Below, piece after piece: positions 7,474 through 16,194 of a DNA stretch of 64,000 bases. The DNA is from Hyphomicrobiales bacterium (GTDB lineage: Bacteria > Pseudomonadota > Alphaproteobacteria > Rhizobiales > Rhizobiaceae), in NCBI GenBank assembly GCA_900469445.1, contig UBXM01000040.1, positions 1 to 64,000 on the forward strand. Reading direction: 5' to 3'. The position numbers and the translations under genes were made by a program. The notes beneath the pieces were generated by a model. The model saw nothing but the letters and a program-made list of their open reading frames with translations. It did no database searches and was not told the DNA's origin. Numbering within the stretch: position 1 is the first letter of the stretch; every line of letters begins with the position of its first letter.

Positions 7474-8058
7474 CTAAGCACTTATACCGATTGACCAAAA
7501 TAGCTCGCGCTTGCCCTTTCGAGCAGAGACTACGACGTTCTCTCTGTGCGGCCTGCGAAGAGCCAAATCTACATACAGCTTTTCAAGTTCCCGCTCGTAG
7601 TCATGAACAAATACGTGAGTGTGGCGGGATCTCACGGCACCTGCCCAGCAAATCGTTATCGCCCTTCCCGGCGAGTCGGGAGAATGTCCGGGAGGCCCAT
7701 CGACGATTATGACGTCCCACGGTCGCTCCGTCATAAAGTGCGGCGGGATGGCGGATTCAATCAATGTTTTGGCAGGGAAGTGTAGGCTTGACGAAACTGT
7801 TTCTTCACCGAGCGCATACAGTTGAATATTCGCATCGGGTATTTTTCGTTTAGTCGAATCCGCCCACTCAGGATCAGTTTCAAGAAACAGAGAATAGCCA
7901 CCAGCATTGATGTCGATCCACATGCCGGTATCATGCCCAACCCCAAATACCCAGAGGTTGCATCCAGGTCCCCGTGAGCGAATTGCGCTCGCTATCACCT
8001 CGATCTGATGGACTGGTATCTGAACATCCCCAGTGTAACGAGTCTCACTTATTAGCAT
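7474..8058 (-). CDS. DUF579/IRX15-like putative polysaccharide O-methyltransferase
   Basis: The 194-residue protein resembles the plant DUF579 family (glucuronoxylan 4-O-methyltransferase GXM and IRX15). Visible features are NLWVFGVGHDTGMW (34-47, SAM-binding loop), NAGGYSLFLETD (51-62, acidic residue after the second strand), WDVIIVDGPPGHSPDSPGR (114-132) and THVFVHDYERELEKLY (147-162). The plant enzymes methylate glucuronic acid on xylan. Here the setting is a bacterial glycan cluster, so the substrate may be a uronic acid in the surface polysaccharide (inference). The start at 8058 has GAGG six bases upstream. A longer frame to 8160 would overlap the upstream gene by 116 bases. Confidence 0.72.
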   Translation of the reverse strand: MLISETRYTGDVQIPVHQIEVIASAIRSRGPGCNLWVFGVGHDTGMWIDINAGGYSLFLETDPEWADSTKRKIPDANIQLYALGEETVSSSLHFPAKTLIESAIPPHFMTERPWDVIIVDGPPGHSPDSPGRAITICWAGAVRSRHTHVFVHDYERELEKLYVDLALRRPHRENVVVSARKGKRELFWSIGISA

Positions 8059-8455
8059 TGGCATCCTCACGTCTTGCAAGATACTCAGTAACGTACTCCT
8101 TCCGGCGAAGGGCCAAGGCTGCAATACATAAAGCCACCGCCGGATTGCAGGCTTGGACAACTGGTTCTTCGTTTATCCTAGCTGATGCGGCGCCAGGTTC
8201 CCAAGAAGCACCTGCTACATGGCCTGGATCTATCTCCAATGCCAGATTGTATGCATCGTGAAGAAACTTCGTATATCGCGGCACTCGGCCCGACTCGTTT
8301 GATTCAGGGATTAGCCACACAACGTTGCCTGCAACTTTTGCCTGCTTCCAGCCCATGAGCTCCGCTATGTCGTAATCGAGATCGCGGTCAGGCCCCGAGA
8401 GAGCGCCCAACCGCGTCAAGAGATGATCTAAAGCTAAGATCGTCTCACGTGTCAT
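8045..8455 (-). CDS. Hypothetical protein, phage-like
   Basis: A 136-residue protein with GGGGAA before its ATG and a 14-base overlap with the downstream methyltransferase. The second half contains WEPGAASARINEE and QACNPAVALCIAALALR. I have seen this arrangement in small proteins of phages and prophages that adjust a per-sample data pattern, but the function is unknown. The N-terminal half has a leucine-rich segment, LDHLLTRLGALSGPDRDLDYDIAELMGW. Its presence inside a glycan island is odd and may reflect phage-mediated transfer. Confidence 0.6.
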   Translation of the reverse strand: MTRETILALDHLLTRLGALSGPDRDLDYDIAELMGWKQAKVAGNVVWLIPESNESGRVPRYTKFLHDAYNLALEIDPGHVAGASWEPGAASARINEEPVVQACNPAVALCIAALALRRKEYVTEYLARREDANANK

Positions 8456-8855
8456 GTGAGTTCCCCTTCATTGCTTACAGTCTTCCGGAAGGAGGCATGC
8501 CTACTAGGCGCTCAATCAGTCGAAGATACTTGAAACTTCGAGGTCCCTTGAAGCGGTTCATGTCATCCCTCCCGCGGGAGGCCTGCTCTTTAGCCCACAA
8601 TGAACCCGACGGGAAGAGTTGGGGAATGTTCGTTGCCGCCTGAACGTTGAGCGCGGCGACCTGCACTTTATCGCTGATCATCATAGGACTGCAGTTCCAA
8701 ATGATAACGGGTTCACACTGCAGCTTCCAATGGCGTCTCTGAGAAATCCATCAAAGCTGATGTTTCCAACCGTTCCGATCAGGCAACCGTTCATCGAACA
8801 CATCTCTTGGCTCAAGAATACTTCCGTCTTAAGCGCAGCAACGACACATATTATC
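8456..8855. other. 400-base stretch without a convincing gene
   Basis: A minus-strand frame of 69 codons (8475-8684) ends 19 bases before the hypothetical gene at 8455. It has a weak start context and no family I recognise. The rest shows no protein similarity. It could hold the promoter for the two leftward genes and the remains of a decayed gene. Confidence 0.35.
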
Positions 8856-9773
8856 TCAAACAGACAATCCCCTCTTACTTACATGTTTCATGAATGCCAA
8901 CGGCCTGTTCTTAAAGGCGCTCCATAAATAGTGCCGCACTTTCCTACTGTCTTCGTTATTTTGCGCAAATCTCGCCGCCAACATGTCCATATTATAGAGC
9001 CGCATCTTTTTAAAATTCTCTCCATAGCGATTGAATATCACACGATGCTTGTCATAAATGAGTGCATTACAAGCGCGAATCTCATCAGCATTTCTTCCCA
9101 CATCTGATTTGTGATAAACACAAAACGTGTGACTCCCTTCGATATTTCGGATGATTCCGCCGTGAGATATAAACCGGATAAAGTAGTCGAGATCCTGCAT
9201 CCTCGCCAAGCGCTCATCAAAATAACCGACACACTTAAAGCTTTCGGCGGATCCTAAAAGAGTCCACAAATAAGCACGAAGGTTGCTTCCCATCAAAAGC
9301 GCGCGATGCTGATCCTGCTCAGTCCTCTGGTGGTTTTGCCTTGTTTTGCCACCGCTCCATCGCCAATCGTAATTGCAAGTTATCCACGTCGGCCTACAAT
9401 TATAAGCGGCCTCAGTAACTTCAAGCAACTCGAATTGTGCAGCTAGCTTTTTTGGATACCATTCGTCGCCGGCATCCAGCCAAGACACGTAACGACTCTC
9501 AATCGAGTCAAGCAAAACGTTTCTTGTGAATGGTCGGCCTTTATTGATTTTGTTAAACACAACCTCACAGTGTAAGGCGGGCTCGTCTCCGTCCGAGGAA
9601 CGGTGATCTTCGATAATTGCCTTGACCTCCGATTGGATATCTTCAGCGGAGCCATCATCTACGACCACGATGCGCTTTTCACCGGCCCATGTTTGGCCTC
9701 TGATTGATCTGAGACTTAATAGCAGTCCCTTAGGATCATTGTAGTGAGGTATCAGAATATCGAGTGCAGCCAT
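8856..9773 (-). CDS. Glycosyltransferase family 2
   Basis: A 305-residue GT-A enzyme: LDILIPHYNDPKGLLLSLRSI at the N-terminus, VVVDDGS (36-42), NKGRPFTRNVLLDSI, and WLDAGDEWYPKKLAAQ around D100. The metal-binding motif is LDAGDEW in place of the usual DxDD. Later, FDERLARMQDLDYFIRFI is the acceptor-side ED-type motif of family 2. It starts three bases after the stop of the GT4 gene and is presumably translated together with it. A surface polysaccharide assembly role follows from the context. Donor and acceptor sugars cannot be read from the sequence. Confidence 0.88.
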   Translation of the reverse strand: MAALDILIPHYNDPKGLLLSLRSIRGQTWAGEKRIVVVDDGSAEDIQSEVKAIIEDHRSSDGDEPALHCEVVFNKINKGRPFTRNVLLDSIESRYVSWLDAGDEWYPKKLAAQFELLEVTEAAYNCRPTWITCNYDWRWSGGKTRQNHQRTEQDQHRALLMGSNLRAYLWTLLGSAESFKCVGYFDERLARMQDLDYFIRFISHGGIIRNIEGSHTFCVYHKSDVGRNADEIRACNALIYDKHRVIFNRYGENFKKMRLYNMDMLAARFAQNNEDSRKVRHYLWSAFKNRPLAFMKHVSKRGLSV

Positions 9774-9776
9774 AAC

Positions 9777-11000
9777 TTAGGAACTCACTCTCTCTATAAG
9801 CTCAATCCAACGCGCTCTGTACTTCTCCAGTGTGAATCCGCTAACACTAGCGGGTCCGTTTGCCCCAAGTGAGCAACGAAGCTCCTCATTTGTAATCAGC
9901 CGTCGAAGACCGTTCGCAAGATTGTCGTCTGGCCCTCCCCTTTCGACCGCAAGTCCATTCAGTCCATCCGTCACGAACTCATTGACTCCGGAGCAATCAG
10001 AATAAATCAAAACCGGGGTCTCTAGAAAAAGTGCTTCCGCAGGCGACAGACCGAAACCCTCGAAAAGAGCCGGGTGACAAAATATAGAGGCTTTGGCATA
10101 CTCGCCAGAGAGATCCACCAGGTGCCCCGGAAGATCTACCCTGCCGTTGAGGCCAAGTCTTCCGATTTCGGCTTTCATTTCCTTGAGCTGTGGACCGATG
10201 CCGAAAATTTTGACTTTCCAATCTGGGAAGTCATTGGCCAGCAAGGACCAACTCCTAATCAGCTGTAAATAGTTCTTCACTTCTACCAAGCGACCTACTG
10301 CCAAAATTGTTTTCTCACGTAGTGGATTTGGGTCTGGCCGCTGAATGCCGGGAGAAATGTAATTTGGGATAGCAGTGATTCGAGCATGCAGGTGCCGTGG
10401 GAACCAGTCTCCAAAATCAGGAAAGAGTACGTGGATTGCGGCAGCATTGTCCAAAGATCTAAGCCGAAGCTGTCGATCTAATGATGTTTTCCCCCACCTA
10501 TTCGGATTGTTATAATCTTGCTCGGGTACATTATGATTGCATGGTATAACTTTGACAGCGGTCCCTTTCGCCGCCAGCAGGCAGGGCGTGTTGGCAGGTG
10601 GAAGGATTGAGATGGCAATATCTGGCTTCACAAGCGCGAAGTAGTCTCTGAGCTGACGGACGAAGAACTTATTTTCTTTATCCCAGATCGCCTGTTCCCG
10701 AAGCCTATTCGGCAAATATTTACTCACAGCCGCACGCCGTGTTATCCATTTGCTATTTTTCGCGAACAGATTGATGCGCTCAATACGGGAGTTAAGATGG
10801 TAGAATGGCTCACCCGCTTGGGAATCGAAATGAAGGCAAGTGACGCGGTAGCCCGACTCCTCTAAAAAGTTAGCTAATTCACAGTAAATTCGTTCAGCGC
10901 CACCGCTTCGCCCGTTCAATATTCTTATCACTAGAACAATATGCTTCGATATTTTGCGTTCAGTCACCAGTCGCGATCCACATTTTGATAAGTGCCGCAT
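9777..11000 (-). CDS. Glycosyltransferase family 4
   Basis: A GT-B enzyme of about 407 residues. The N-terminal domain has RILNGRSGGAERIYCELANFL, the classic GGAE acceptor-side loop. The C-terminal domain has ILAVGRLVEVKNY, then FCHPALFEGFGLSPAEALFLETPVL, the E-x7-E nucleotide-sugar site of GT4. The ATG at 11000 is one choice. A TTG at 11048 would be longer, and a GTG at 10967 would start just before the first beta strand. It heads the leftward group 11000 to 8856 and is divergent from the GT2 gene at 11179. Confidence 0.86.
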   Translation of the reverse strand: MRHLSKCGSRLVTERKISKHIVLVIRILNGRSGGAERIYCELANFLEESGYRVTCLHFDSQAGEPFYHLNSRIERINLFAKNSKWITRRAAVSKYLPNRLREQAIWDKENKFFVRQLRDYFALVKPDIAISILPPANTPCLLAAKGTAVKVIPCNHNVPEQDYNNPNRWGKTSLDRQLRLRSLDNAAAIHVLFPDFGDWFPRHLHARITAIPNYISPGIQRPDPNPLREKTILAVGRLVEVKNYLQLIRSWSLLANDFPDWKVKIFGIGPQLKEMKAEIGRLGLNGRVDLPGHLVDLSGEYAKASIFCHPALFEGFGLSPAEALFLETPVLIYSDCSGVNEFVTDGLNGLAVERGGPDDNLANGLRRLITNEELRCSLGANGPASVSGFTLEKYRARWIELIERVSS

Positions 11001-11178
11001 CCTTAAGGCCAGCCGTTCTGGCGTCAAGCCGATTATACAGCGCAGCAATTATGCGAGCAAAACACCATGTGCGCGATCGATAGAGCCTATGAAGTTGGCT
11101 TAAGACCTTCACACCTACTTTAGGGCTGCTGTGCATGCTAAAATCGAGTGACTGGATTTGCGCTCTCTGTGAGGCTTC

Positions 11179-12234
11179 ATGAGTAGAATTGACGTAAGTG
11201 TAATTATACCGAATCACAATCGGACGCAGAGCCTTTTCAGGGCTCTTAATTCCATTGCAGGACAGACGCGTCTGCCTTGCGAAGTCATTGTTGTTGATGA
11301 CTGCTCATCGCCAGAAAAATTGGCGGAGATCAGGCTAATAGTCGAGGCGTTTCATAACCAACTGAACACCTCGCTGCTTGTAAATGACCGCAATCAAGGG
11401 GCGAACTTTTCCAGAAATCGAGGGATACTCTCCGCGAAATCAAGGTACATCGCTTTCCTTGATAGCGATGACTTATGGATGCCCAGAAAGCTTGAGATTC
11501 AAATGGGGCAGATTGAAGCAACAGAATTCCAAAGCTCGAAGCCCATCTTGTCGGCCACTGGGCGGTATAGGGTAAATGATGCCGGCAAGCTAATCGCGCG
11601 TCAGTTGGTGGGGCGACCGCTAACGTCAGAAAATATCAGCCTCTCGAATTTTATAGGAACACTTTCATCCGTAATAATCGACGCTTCCGTAGCCAAGCAA
11701 ATTGGCGGCTTCGATTGTCGGCTCGCTGCATGCCAAGATTGGGATTTTTTTATTCGCCTCGTTGATCACGTGAAATATGTCGGGATTGATACTCCGCTCT
11801 GCATATACGTAGATCATTCTGAGGAAAGGATTACGCTCAACAACAGGAAGCGCCTGAAGGCGCATATTCAGATATACAAAACCCACATCAAGAAAAACCC
11901 CCGTGCGTCAAACAGAGCAAAAGCAGAGACATTCAAGAAAATCGCAGAAGAACTACAGGGACTGAAAAGAAAAAGAAAATCCTCTATATTTTACTCAAAA
12001 TACAAATCGCGAAATAGTCGATTTTCGGCACTTACTTTTATCTCCAATTGGGGCTGGAACGCCCTTTACCGGATCGTAAACGTTCCCGATTTGAAGGCGC
12101 TAAGATACAATAATTACCAAAAGAGGTTGAAGCAAATCGCCCGGTTTCCAGATCAGGGCTTAGAATCAGATCTTCATTTGATCGATAAAATGATCAAAGA
12201 ACCATATCGTGCGACTTCTCAACAGCACTCGTAA
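11179..12234 (+). CDS. Glycosyltransferase family 2
   Basis: The 351-residue protein begins DVSVIIPNHNRTQSLFRALNSI, followed by VIVVDDCSS and, near residue 90, YIAFLDSDDLWMPRKLE with the DxDD metal site. CQDWDFFIRLVDH is the downstream acidic motif. The C-terminal 130 residues are very basic (KKNPRASNRAKAETFKK, KRKRKS) and may sit at the membrane face. The AT-rich codon use differs from the core genes at 38-62 kb. It is divergent from the GT4 gene, with a shared 178-base promoter region. Confidence 0.88.
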   Translation: MSRIDVSVIIPNHNRTQSLFRALNSIAGQTRLPCEVIVVDDCSSPEKLAEIRLIVEAFHNQLNTSLLVNDRNQGANFSRNRGILSAKSRYIAFLDSDDLWMPRKLEIQMGQIEATEFQSSKPILSATGRYRVNDAGKLIARQLVGRPLTSENISLSNFIGTLSSVIIDASVAKQIGGFDCRLAACQDWDFFIRLVDHVKYVGIDTPLCIYVDHSEERITLNNRKRLKAHIQIYKTHIKKNPRASNRAKAETFKKIAEELQGLKRKRKSSIFYSKYKSRNSRFSALTFISNWGWNALYRIVNVPDLKALRYNNYQKRLKQIARFPDQGLESDLHLIDKMIKEPYRATSQQHS

Positions 12235-12434
12235 AAACCTTGGAAATCGAAACGAGGCTTTGAAATTTTGCAGTCTGCATTGGACAGCGCGCTGCGACAA
12301 AGTCACCCGAGTAGTGGATTGGACTGCAATCTCTCGTTGCCCAGAAGGTTTGTCGCTCATTTGGCGCGCACCTTTTTAGGGGTTAGCAATCAGCGATTTT
12401 TCTTGCGGGACGAGATAGTCCCCGGTTCCGGGGT
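12235..12434. other. Non-coding stretch between GT2 and the small membrane ORF
   Basis: No gene is recognised. A 14-base perfect palindrome CCCCGGTTCCGGGG ends two bases before the ATG at 12435 and may pair over the start of the next small frame. A 55-codon frame overlapping 12208-12370 has no family match. Confidence 0.35.
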
Positions 12435-12539
12435 ATGGCACGACGCTCGATGCTGCCTTACTCAATGTTCTGGTTCATGATAATGCCCGTGGCAATGATC
12501 CTTTTGATACTATACGGCGCCATCGCAGCGGAAAAATAG
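12435..12539 (+). CDS. Possible small single-span membrane protein
   Basis: ATG to TAG, 34 codons. A short basic start (MARRSMLPYS) is followed by a hydrophobic stretch of about 20 residues (MFWFMIMPVAMILLILYGAI) and ends AAEK. It lies 13 bases before the capsule-type gene at 12553 on the same strand. The ribosome site is poor (a GGGG palindrome arm right in front of the ATG). It could be a small membrane accessory of the capsule enzyme or a chance frame. Confidence 0.35.
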   Translation: MARRSMLPYSMFWFMIMPVAMILLILYGAIAAEK

Positions 12540-12552
12540 TTTAGGTGGCGAT

Positions 12553-14379
12553 ATGATCGGGTTTATAGAGGGAAGAGTACGCGCTGGCCGGAACTTAGCC
12601 GTCATGCGAATTATTCTGGCATCCGCCGCTTGGCTTTTGCCTTCCCTAAGCGTCACTAGGAAGGCCTCCGCTCTTATCGTCGAGGGTCGCCTTCTCATCG
12701 AGTATCACGCCGGGCGATCGGCGGCGGCCGAAGACATTTTTTTCCATTATGCGAAACGCCAGCAGTTGACCTTTTGGGCGGTTAGCACCTATGTCGCTAA
12801 AATCGTCGATCCTGGACTTTCACGGCGGCTTGAAGAAATTCGACAGCTCCCTCAATTGCCTGCAGGCGCTGCAGCCTTATTGGCCAAGGCGGCATCGAGG
12901 CTTGCCGGAGATGGTACTGGAAACACGCCGGCAAGCCTCGCCCAAGAGCAGGCTGATCAGGTGAAGTATCATCAACGTCTCGCAGAAGACGGTATGGCTT
13001 TTATGCGAGCCGAGCCGGACTACATTGATCTCACACTTCCTCTATCAACCGCACTTTCTGCGGAGGCCTCCGATCGTGATGACATTTTTGCTGCTGCGAT
13101 TACACTTCTCATCGACCTATTGACGAAAGTCGAGAAAAGCCGGGCTCTCTCGCGGGCACATGTCGGCGATGTTGTTGCAGCCAGACTGAGTCTCTTTGAT
13201 CTGCAGGGCGCCCTGGCGTTCCTGAAACACTCCCATGTCGCAGGCATGGCGAAGACACGTCGGCTTACGGCAGAGGTGGTCTCGCTTATCATCGAGACAG
13301 AGCCTTACAGCCGTGCAGTCAGCATGGCGAACGAGGATATTTTGGCCCGCGCTGCAGGAGTGCGTCAACCGTTGGATCAACGGCCGGTCATCCTCATGCC
13401 CGCTGCGGGCTTCAGGAAGAACAAAATCGACTATCCGGGATTTCGCTCCGATATCAGGTTCGTTCTTTCGGCAATGTTAGCGGCCTTCGAAAAGAACTAC
13501 GTCGCTTATTCAGTCCGGAGTCGCCTTCGAACCCACGGCTTCATTGACCTGCCCGTCCCCAGCTTTTCCTACCACACGATATCGCATGACAAGCTGGGGC
13601 TTCATTTCAAGGAAACCGACAGGCCGTCTCTCTTCAGCTTCGATAGCCGCGGTTATGCGGGCTGGTCTGAGTTTTCGGACTTTTCGTTGGAGCAGTTGCG
13701 CGCTGCGGATGTCGATCGGCAGGAGGCCGCCGCATATTTCGAGTTTGAGAAACGGCGTGTCATCGGCGGTAACCTGTCTAAATATCGGCAGGCTGCCGTG
13801 TCCGAGAAGGACGAGTTGCCGGAAAACTTCATCTTCGTTGCCTTGCAGTTGATCGGCGATGCCGTCAGCCAGCTTGCCTATCTCAGCCTGTTCGAGATGG
13901 TGGAAGAGGTTGTTCGGACGGCCGAGGCGAAAGGGCTTTCTGTCGTCATCAAGCGGCACCCGCTTTGCACGACGCCGGAAGTTTCGCGGTTTCTGTCGAA
14001 GCTTCTTGCCGAGGGACGGGTGACCCAGGTCTATTCCAGCATCCACGCGATCATTCCGAAGGCCGTGGCGGTCTGCGTCGTCAATTCCGGTGTCGGCGCA
14101 GAGGCTTTGCTGCATGAAAAGCCGGTCTATGTGTTCGGGCGGGCCGATTACATGGCCGGCTGTTTCGTGTGCCGTCAGTCGGGCGATTTTGCTGCCCAGT
14201 TCGTTGCCGGAAAATCTCCGCTGACTCCGGATGAGCTGCGGAAATTCTGGTTCCTGCTCAGGAAGCGCTATGCGATCGACCTGCGAGATCGGAAAAAGGC
14301 GGCGGCGGAAATTGAGATGCGCGTCATGGAGCACCTGAGATTGACCGGTTTGCAGGAACCCTCATCCCGGTCAGTCTGA
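12553..14379 (+). CDS. Capsular polysaccharide biosynthesis protein (KpsS/WcbO-like)
   Basis: A 608-residue protein whose C-terminal half resembles the Capsule_synth family (KpsS, KpsC, WcbO; PF05159), GT-B-like enzymes that build the Kdo linker of group 2 capsules. Visible features are FVALQLIGDAVSQLAYLS, VVIKRHPLC, a run IHAIIPKAVAVCVVNSGVGAEALL and KPVYVFGRADYM, corresponding to the family's donor-site loop. The N-terminal half is helical and unassigned. A remnant of a paralogue's last 34 codons is found at 21921-22022. GC content rises along the gene. The role is inferred from family and neighbours. Confidence 0.75.
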   Translation: MIGFIEGRVRAGRNLAVMRIILASAAWLLPSLSVTRKASALIVEGRLLIEYHAGRSAAAEDIFFHYAKRQQLTFWAVSTYVAKIVDPGLSRRLEEIRQLPQLPAGAAALLAKAASRLAGDGTGNTPASLAQEQADQVKYHQRLAEDGMAFMRAEPDYIDLTLPLSTALSAEASDRDDIFAAAITLLIDLLTKVEKSRALSRAHVGDVVAARLSLFDLQGALAFLKHSHVAGMAKTRRLTAEVVSLIIETEPYSRAVSMANEDILARAAGVRQPLDQRPVILMPAAGFRKNKIDYPGFRSDIRFVLSAMLAAFEKNYVAYSVRSRLRTHGFIDLPVPSFSYHTISHDKLGLHFKETDRPSLFSFDSRGYAGWSEFSDFSLEQLRAADVDRQEAAAYFEFEKRRVIGGNLSKYRQAAVSEKDELPENFIFVALQLIGDAVSQLAYLSLFEMVEEVVRTAEAKGLSVVIKRHPLCTTPEVSRFLSKLLAEGRVTQVYSSIHAIIPKAVAVCVVNSGVGAEALLHEKPVYVFGRADYMAGCFVCRQSGDFAAQFVAGKSPLTPDELRKFWFLLRKRYAIDLRDRKKAAAEIEMRVMEHLRLTGLQEPSSRSV

Positions 14380-14636
14380 GCCAAGTGCAGCATCGCAGCA
14401 GCGGCTCTTATCCAACGAGCGGCAAGTGAAAATACGCCGCGATACACGGGCTACATGGCCTGAAGATAGGCAGATAGACCGTTGAAAGAGACCGGGCATG
14501 CGCAGGAGCAGCCCGGCCTATACGTCGACGCGCCTCGCGGAAGGTCCGGTGATCGACGCGATCCCGATCTCGGAAAGCTGATCGACAGAACCTTCCCTTT
14601 GACTAGGATAGCGTGTCTAAGGAGCCATCGCGCTGA

Positions 14637-16178
14637 TCAATAGAGAGCCCGGAAAGCCGCGTAGCGACGTTCATGCATGGCACGGGTGGACTGATCGGGT
14701 TCGAGCACGTCTTCTCTCGGCTCAAGAGTATGGGCGACAGTTAATAGATAGCCCGCTCCGAAGGGCGCCATTGCGGCGACAGCCGCGCCCAAGAGAACCG
14801 GCTCCTGGGCCTGTGACAGCACGATCCTGCAGCCTGTCCCGTCGGCATAGAGCTTGCGCAGGAGGGCTGACTTGTTGTGGCCACCGCTCAAGTGCAGCGT
14901 ATTGATGGCATAACCATGCTCGTTCATGCGTTCGATGATGAGCCGCGTTCCGTAAACCAACGCCGTTGCGGCTGCCCAATAGACCTTGATGAAGCTTTCG
15001 CGCGGATCTTCGAGGGTCAGGCCGGTGATCTTGCCGCGGATGTCGGCATCAGCGAAGGGGGAGCGGTTGCCGATGAAATCCGGAAGCATGTGAATGTCGG
15101 GCGCAGGATCGCCGTTTTCCAGACGTTCAAGCAGGAGGGTCGACAGGGCGCCATGCGGGTCGTCTCCGAACTCCTTGCCGCCTGCAAACAGCGCCACGAT
15201 GTGATCGAGCAATGCGCCGGTAACGCTCTGCCCGCCTTCGTTGGCGACATATCCGTCGCACAGCGCGCCGGGGTAAGGTCCCCAGACGCCCGGCACTTCG
15301 CGACGCTCGGGTTGCGCTGCGATATGACATGTGGATGTGCCGGCGATGAGCGCGAGCCGATGTTCCGGCCGATCCTGAAGACTGCGGCCAAGCGTGCCGA
15401 GTGCGCCGGCATAAGCATCGATCATGCCAACGGCAAAGATACAGTCCGTGGTGAGACCCAGATCGTTTGCTGCTTCTGAAGTCAGCGGACCAAGTGTCGA
15501 TCCGACCGGCAGTGCCGTTTCAGGCAGGGCTGCTGTCTCAAGAACATCGAGCATATCGATCTGACCGAGAAAATCGCGATCCCAGCCGAAACCGGGGCGC
15601 GGGTCAAAGGTCCATTTGCAGGCCAGCATGCAGACCGAGCGTTCAAGAGAGCCCGTGCATTTGAACCCGACCCAGTCGCCCAGATCTCCCGCGTAACCGA
15701 TATTGGCATAAAGATCGGGACGGCTCCGCTTCAGCCACATCAGCTTCGGCATTTCCATCTCGGGTGACATGACACCGCCGAGATTGGCGAGTGGTTTGCC
15801 CCCCGTTGCCGTGCATTCTTCGGCTTCAGCGGTCGCGCGGTGATCCATCCAAACGATGATGTTCCAGGCCGGATCGCCCTCGGACAGGCGCAGGGGTGCG
15901 TAGGTCTTGTCCAAGAGGACAAGCGAACAGGTCGCACTGACGGAAACGCTTTTAACGCGATCTGCCGGAACACCCGCTTCGCCGACAGCCTTGCGAACCG
16001 AATGGCAGATCGCCTGCCATATGTCCGTCGTGCTCTGCTCGACGAAATGGGTCTGCGGGCGGTTCATGGCGATCGCCTGCTTGGCTTCGGCTAGAAGATT
16101 GCCCTTGCTGTCGAAGACGCCGGCGCGTGCGCTACCCGTGCCGATGTCGATGCCGACGACGTAATCCTGAACGTTCAT
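14637..16178 (-). CDS. FGGY-family carbohydrate kinase, probable D-ribulokinase type
   Basis: A 513-residue FGGY kinase. The ATPase phosphate-1 loop is VVGIDIGTGSARAGVFD. The sugar-binding region has IIVWMDHRA. The second lobe has IAGTSTCHI, then GPYPGALCDGYVANEGGQSV and LPDFIGNRSPFADADIRG, a pattern seen in the ribulokinase (YDR109C/FGGY human type) branch. LSGGHNKSALL is the family's C-terminal ATP loop. It is the last gene of the leftward operon lacking a sugar dehydrogenase. ATG 16178 with GGGTGAA upstream was chosen over GTG 16190. The substrate is probably D-ribulose or a similar ketose, made from the transported pentitol or pentose. Confidence 0.82.
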   Translation of the reverse strand: MNVQDYVVGIDIGTGSARAGVFDSKGNLLAEAKQAIAMNRPQTHFVEQSTTDIWQAICHSVRKAVGEAGVPADRVKSVSVSATCSLVLLDKTYAPLRLSEGDPAWNIIVWMDHRATAEAEECTATGGKPLANLGGVMSPEMEMPKLMWLKRSRPDLYANIGYAGDLGDWVGFKCTGSLERSVCMLACKWTFDPRPGFGWDRDFLGQIDMLDVLETAALPETALPVGSTLGPLTSEAANDLGLTTDCIFAVGMIDAYAGALGTLGRSLQDRPEHRLALIAGTSTCHIAAQPERREVPGVWGPYPGALCDGYVANEGGQSVTGALLDHIVALFAGGKEFGDDPHGALSTLLLERLENGDPAPDIHMLPDFIGNRSPFADADIRGKITGLTLEDPRESFIKVYWAAATALVYGTRLIIERMNEHGYAINTLHLSGGHNKSALLRKLYADGTGCRIVLSQAQEPVLLGAAVAAMAPFGAGYLLTVAHTLEPREDVLEPDQSTRAMHERRYAAFRALY

Positions 16179-16194
16179 GCTGGTATTCACCCGA

